Source of the DNA: Aristolochia californica
Lineage: Eukaryota; Streptophyta; Magnoliopsida; Piperales; Aristolochiaceae
Assembly (NCBI GenBank): GCA_029961685.1
Contig: JARWKL010000002.1
Coordinates: 18,196,908-18,260,907 of the forward strand
DNA length: 64,000 bases
Reading direction: 5' to 3'
Shown here piece after piece: positions 59,550-64,000 of the stretch (position 1 is its first letter; every line of letters starts with the position of its first letter). The notes below the pieces were generated by a model. It was not told where the DNA came from. It was given only the letters and a program-made list of their open reading frames with translations, and ran no database searches. Made by a program: the position numbers and the translations under genes.

Positions 59550-60668
59550 GATTAAAAATCTGCAAACAAGGTTAGAATAATATGGAAAAAATAATGGGTC
59601 CAGCACTCCTTTTTGTTTTTTAGCCAGGTGGGCCCGGTCCGAGTTGGCCTGGGTTGACTTGGTTCAGTCGCCTCTGTCTAGTGTGAAACTCAGCTCACTG
59701 AGTTGAAGAGGCGTGACCCGGTGCTGATTAACTTTTCATAACTTAGGAAATTTTTTTAATCGGCAACCTTCTTCCTTTTGCCAATCCTGAACAGTGCGGG
59801 AGTCGTTTAGTTCAAAAAAAATTTAATCGGCAACCTTTTTCCTTCTGCTGATTCCGAACAGTGTGGGCGTCGGTAAGTTCGGAATCCTTTTCAACAGCTG
59901 ATCCTTCCTTCACGACACCGAATATGGCAGGCAATGGTTGTCTTTTTTTCTCATAGCACCAAACAAAGTGGTGTTCATCTTCCTCACGGCACCGAGACAG
60001 TCTTCGTCTTCCTCATGCACCGAATAGAGCGGTCTTCGTCTTCCTCATGGCACCGAGACAGTCTTAATCTTCATCACGCACCAAGACCAAAGACCGCACC
60101 CCCAGTGGTTTTTTGATGATAAATGAACATCAGTCTTGCTTCCCAAAAGCTCGGCGATAATCCGATGTGCTCAGAGGCCATCGTCTTCATCGGCGTAAAG
60201 TTTTTTTTTCTTTGTCTTCTTCGGTAACGGTGCCAAAAAGAGCTTCTTCTTCTCCGGCGACGGCGTCGTGAAGACTTCTACTTCTTCGGCAATGCACAAA
60301 CAGAGAGCAGCTAAACTCCAATCCTCTTTCATGAGCCTCAAGAACGGAGTCATCTTTCTTTCTTTTTTTTTTCTTCAGCAATGGCACAGAAGAACCTCCT
60401 TCTTCGGCAACTGCATGAACAGGGAAAACAGTCGTTCATTTTTTTTTTCTCTTTTTTTTTCTCCTCTTCCTTTTCGGCCAAGGCTAAATCAATCATTCTC
60501 TTCTACTATTTTTTTCTCCTTATCAGCAACGACTAGCTTCAATCATTCGTTTTTATTTTATTTTTTTTCTCTTCCTTCTCGGCAATGGCTAAACAGTGGG
60601 GCTTCTTTTATTTTTTTGGATTTTTTTGACAACGAATAAAAAAAAAAAAAAAAGGCAAACCTGATTAA
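59550..60668 (-). mobile_element. Leader of the minus-strand gypsy A copy
   Basis: About 1.1 kb between PBS and gag. It has the same kind of content as 44141-45068: CTTCTTC/GAAGAAG-rich parts, T-runs, and a weakened palindrome near 59728-59761. 'cggcaacctt' blocks are duplicated around 59761-59835. The small frames on both strands are low-complexity and not conserved with the other leader. Confidence 0.75.
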
Positions 60669-60686
60669 GGAAAGCTCTGATACCAA
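60669..60686 (-). promoter_or_regulatory. Primer-binding site, minus-strand gypsy A copy
   Basis: On the minus strand 'ttggtatcagagctttcc', the exact plant tRNA-Met PBS core, one base from the LTR end. Confidence 0.88.
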
Positions 60687-60687
60687 C

Positions 60688-61346
60688 TGATACAAACCAC
60701 GTCAACCCCTGACGAAACCCGATACCAAATTTGGTAATCATCCCCAAGACCTTTCAAGTTTGATGGAAAATAACAACCCATTGTTTAGCAAAGCAAGAAC
60801 CTTGGTATGGTGAAGACGCCACAAACAGGGATGGACAATCCGTTTGATAAGTCGATTTGAACACCACAGGAAAAAACCCTAATAAGTTTGAAAAGTTCGT
60901 TCAAGAACTCAAGAAGAATAATTTCTCAATATCAATAATGATAAAAAAAATTTCAAATCCGTGTACAAGTCCTCTATTTATAATGGAGGACGTGGTAGAG
61001 TCCTAATTACATTCAAATTCTAACTCTTAAAGATAAACCTATCATAATAAGATAACTCTATGAAAACTAGAATTCTAACATAACTCAAACTCTATCTCTC
61101 TAAGATAAGAATATCTTGAAATGATAACATAATCTACTAGAGATCTAATATAACTGAAATTCTAACTCATGAGGACTCTTCTTGGGGTCCCACGTTCTCA
61201 TGGTGGGTCCCACTAGCTTGTGCCACCATAGTCGGTCCCACATTGTAATAGAGAATATCCAGCCAACGTCATCATGGTGGGTCCCATCAGCTTGTGCCAC
61301 CATGATGGGTCCCACAATATAACAGAGTATAACCATCCTTCATTCA
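60688..61346 (-). repeat. Gypsy family A LTR, minus strand (~659 bp)
   Basis: The minus strand reads 'tgaatgaagg...tttgtatca'. The PBS-side half matches 43372-44121 well. The middle (61000-61180) is different, and the GTGGGACCCACC repeat block (61185-61325) is shorter. TATA box 'tataaata' on the minus strand near 60970-60977. Satellite resumes at about 61347. The opposite end of this element is lost in the family B junction, so no target duplication can be confirmed. Confidence 0.85.
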
Positions 61347-64000
61347 CATTAATGGATATGCAAACCTGAAACATGTTCAAGATGCAAATAACATAATGAT
61401 CCAAAAATTTCAAAGATTAAAAAAATTAAATTCTCAAGTTAACGTGCGGTGGGATATTTACCAGAGCCAAACAACACACTTTCAGCCTATTTACAAAAGT
61501 TGACATAACAACCATATATTTTGATCGATTAATGACGTGTAACGGCTATAATTTTTGTTAGAAATGACTTATGGTTTGGGAGTCAACACTAAGTTAAAAA
61601 TGCCTCGCCCCCGCTTTTCCGATGATTGCAAAACCAAATATATAAAAAACTAAAAGAGTTTAAAATCCCTAAAAATTACTGATTCTTTTTGGAATTATTT
61701 TTCTCTGCATTTGTGCATTTGCATTTTGGATGTTCAAATTTTTTTCAAGTCCAAACTTTAGTTTTTGCTCTCCCTTTTTTTCTCGTAAACAAAAAGATAA
61801 GGCAAATAGATCAAACAAAATGAAAATTTTAGAGTTTATGTATGCAAAAAATTGAAAACTATAATAAATGTAAGTGAAGAAAATTTTTTCATGCACTAAA
61901 AATGAACACCAAAGCTTTGTTTTCCATGTTTGGGAAATTCCACTAGTAGCTAATAGCTTGGAATTTGATAAGAAAGAGATTTCTAATTGATTCTAACATG
62001 TTTTAAACATAGATATGCATGCTTGAAACATGTTGAAGATGCAAATGACCTAATGATCCAAAAATTTCAAGGAGTAGAAAAAATTAAAATCTCAAGTTAA
62101 CGTGTGGTGGGATATTCAACCGAGCCAAACAACCCACTATTTGCACATTTAAAAAAAGCTGCCCTAACAATCATAGATCATCGTAAATGTTTTGATCGAT
62201 TAATAATGTGTAACAGCTATAATTTTTGTTAGAAATGACTTATGGTTTGGGAGTCAACACTCAGATAAAAATAACTCCCCCCCCCCCCCCCCCCCCTCCC
62301 CCCTTTTCTAATGATTGCAAAACCTAATATACAAAAAAATCGCAGATACCTTTTGGAATTATCTTTCTGTGCATTTGGGCATTTGCATTTTGGATGTTAA
62401 ATTTTTTTTCAAATCCAAACTTGAGTTTTCACTCTCCATTTTTTCTCATAAACAAAAAGATAAGGAAAATAGGTCACAAAAAAATGAAAATTTTAGAGTT
62501 TATGTATGCAAAAAATTGAAAACTATAATAAATGTAAGTGAAGAAAATTATTTCACGCGCTAAAAATGAACACCAAAGTTTTTTTATCCATGTTTGGGAA
62601 AATCCACTAGTACAACCCCTAATAGCTTGGTGGAATTTTATAAGAAAGCGATTTCTAATTGATCCTAAGATGTTTTAAATATGGATATGCATGCCTGAAA
62701 CATGTTGAAGATGCAAATGCCTAATGATCCAAAAATTTCGAGTAAAAAAAATTTAATTCTCAAGTTAATGTGCGGTGGGATAATTACCATACTCAAACAA
62801 TCCACTTTTTTCCTATTTAAAAATAGCGGACCTAAAAATCATAGATCATCGTAATGGTTTTGATCGATTAATGATGTGTTATGGCTATAATTTTATTTAG
62901 AAATGACTTATGGTTTGGGAGTCAACACTTAGTTAAAAAAGTCTACCCCCCTTTTCCGATGATTGCAAAACCTAATATATAAAAAACATAAAGAGTTTAC
63001 AATCCTTAAAAATTACAAATGCTTTTTGGAATTATCTCTCTTAGCATTTGTGCATTTCCATTTTGGATGTTCAATTTGTTTTCAAATCCAAACTTGAGTT
63101 TTCACTCTCCCATTTTACTCGTAAACAAAAAGATAAGGAAAATTGACCACAACAAAATGAAAATTTTAGAGTTTATGTATGCAAAAAAAATTGAAAATTA
63201 TAATAAATGTAAGTGAAGAAAATTATTTCATGCACTAAAAATGAACAGCAAAGTATTGTTATCCTTGTTTGGGAAATTCCACTAGTATAACCCCTAATAG
63301 CTTGGTTGAATTTTATAGGAAAGAGATTTGTAATTGATCCGAACATGTTTTAAATATGGATATGAATGCCTGAAACATGTTGAAGATGCAAATGACCTAA
63401 TGATCCAAAAATTTCATGGAGTAGAAAAAATTAAATTCTCAAGTTAACGTGCGGTGGGATATTTACCAGAGCCAAACAACCCACCTTTTGCCTATTTACA
63501 AAAAGCTAACGTAACAATCAGAGATCATCGTAAAGGTTTTGATCGATTAATGATGTGTAACGGCTATAATTTTTGTTAGAAATGACTTATGGTTTGGGAG
63601 TCAACTCTATGTTAAAAATGCCTCAGCCCCCTTTTCCGATGATTGCAAAACCTAATATATAAAAAACTACAAGAGTTTACAATCCCTAAAAATCACAGAT
63701 ACTTTTTGAAATTATCTCTCTCTGCATTTGTGCATTTGCATTTTGGATGTTCAATTTTTTTTCAAATGCTAACTTGAGTTTTCACTCTCCCTTTTTTCTC
63801 GTAAACAAAAAGATAAGGTAAATAGAACATAAAAAAATGAAAATTTTAGAGTTTATGTATGAAAAAATTGAAAACTTTAATAAATGTTAGTGAAGAAAAT
63901 TATTCCACGCACTTAAAATGAACACCAAAGTTTAGTTATCCATGTTTGGGAAATTCCACTAGTACAACCCCTAATAGCTTGGTGGAATTTGGTAAGAAAG
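61347..64000 (+). repeat. Long-form satellite array, runs off the window
   Basis: Starts mid-unit at 'aatggatatgc', so it is not continuous with the unit cut at 51507 (about 200 bp of unit are missing between them). Anchors are near 61574, 62247, 62914 and 63590. The 20-base C-tract at 62277-62296 lies in a unit that has lost about 20 bp ('acaaaaaaatcgcag'). No gene is seen. Confidence 0.95.

Overview
The window is repetitive nuclear DNA from a flowering plant, probably pericentromeric or another heterochromatic block. The evidence is a large AT-rich tandem satellite interrupted by Ty3/gypsy (including an Athila-like one) and Ty1/copia-type LTR retrotransposons with plant-style tRNA-Met primer sites. 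I see no intact host gene, no rRNA or tRNA gene, no CRISPR array and nothing prokaryotic. The species cannot be read from the sequence.

Layout. 1-19084: about 38 head-to-tail units of a roughly 502-bp satellite (short form). Within it, 6753-11267 is a 1505-bp three-unit higher-order repeat present three times with only six substitutions that I can find. 19085-19989: a 5'-truncated gypsy fragment (family B: integrase C-terminus plus 3' LTR). From 19990 to the end all satellite is a related roughly 680-bp long form, which carries an extra module of about 180 bp containing a C-homopolymer and a TATA-like stretch. The long-form array is split by a small copia-type element (23172-25225, target duplication GGAGT), a second copy of that family (28433-31143), a 305-bp coding-like foreign fragment (35199-35503), a gypsy deletion derivative (family A, 43372-47534, target duplication CACTA) and a nested composite (51508-61346).

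The composite reads: decayed Athila-like pol with RT, RNase H and integrase (51508-54455, +), a non-coding tail, its 3' LTR (56383-57732, +), then on the minus strand a family B leader, PBS and LTR, joined through the last codons of family B pol to a family A gag, followed by the family A leader, PBS and LTR.

Nothing here works together as a gene system. The readable biology is evolutionary. Two satellite subfamilies meet at a retroelement scar. One segment was amplified very recently, whereas the retroelements are older, with decayed reading frames and visibly diverged LTRs. The short ORFs throughout the satellite are mostly the same unit read again and again and are treated as passengers. 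The features most worth testing are the subfamily switch, the fresh triplication, the extra module with its coding-like frame and C-tract, a conserved dyad in every unit, and the captured coding-like fragment.
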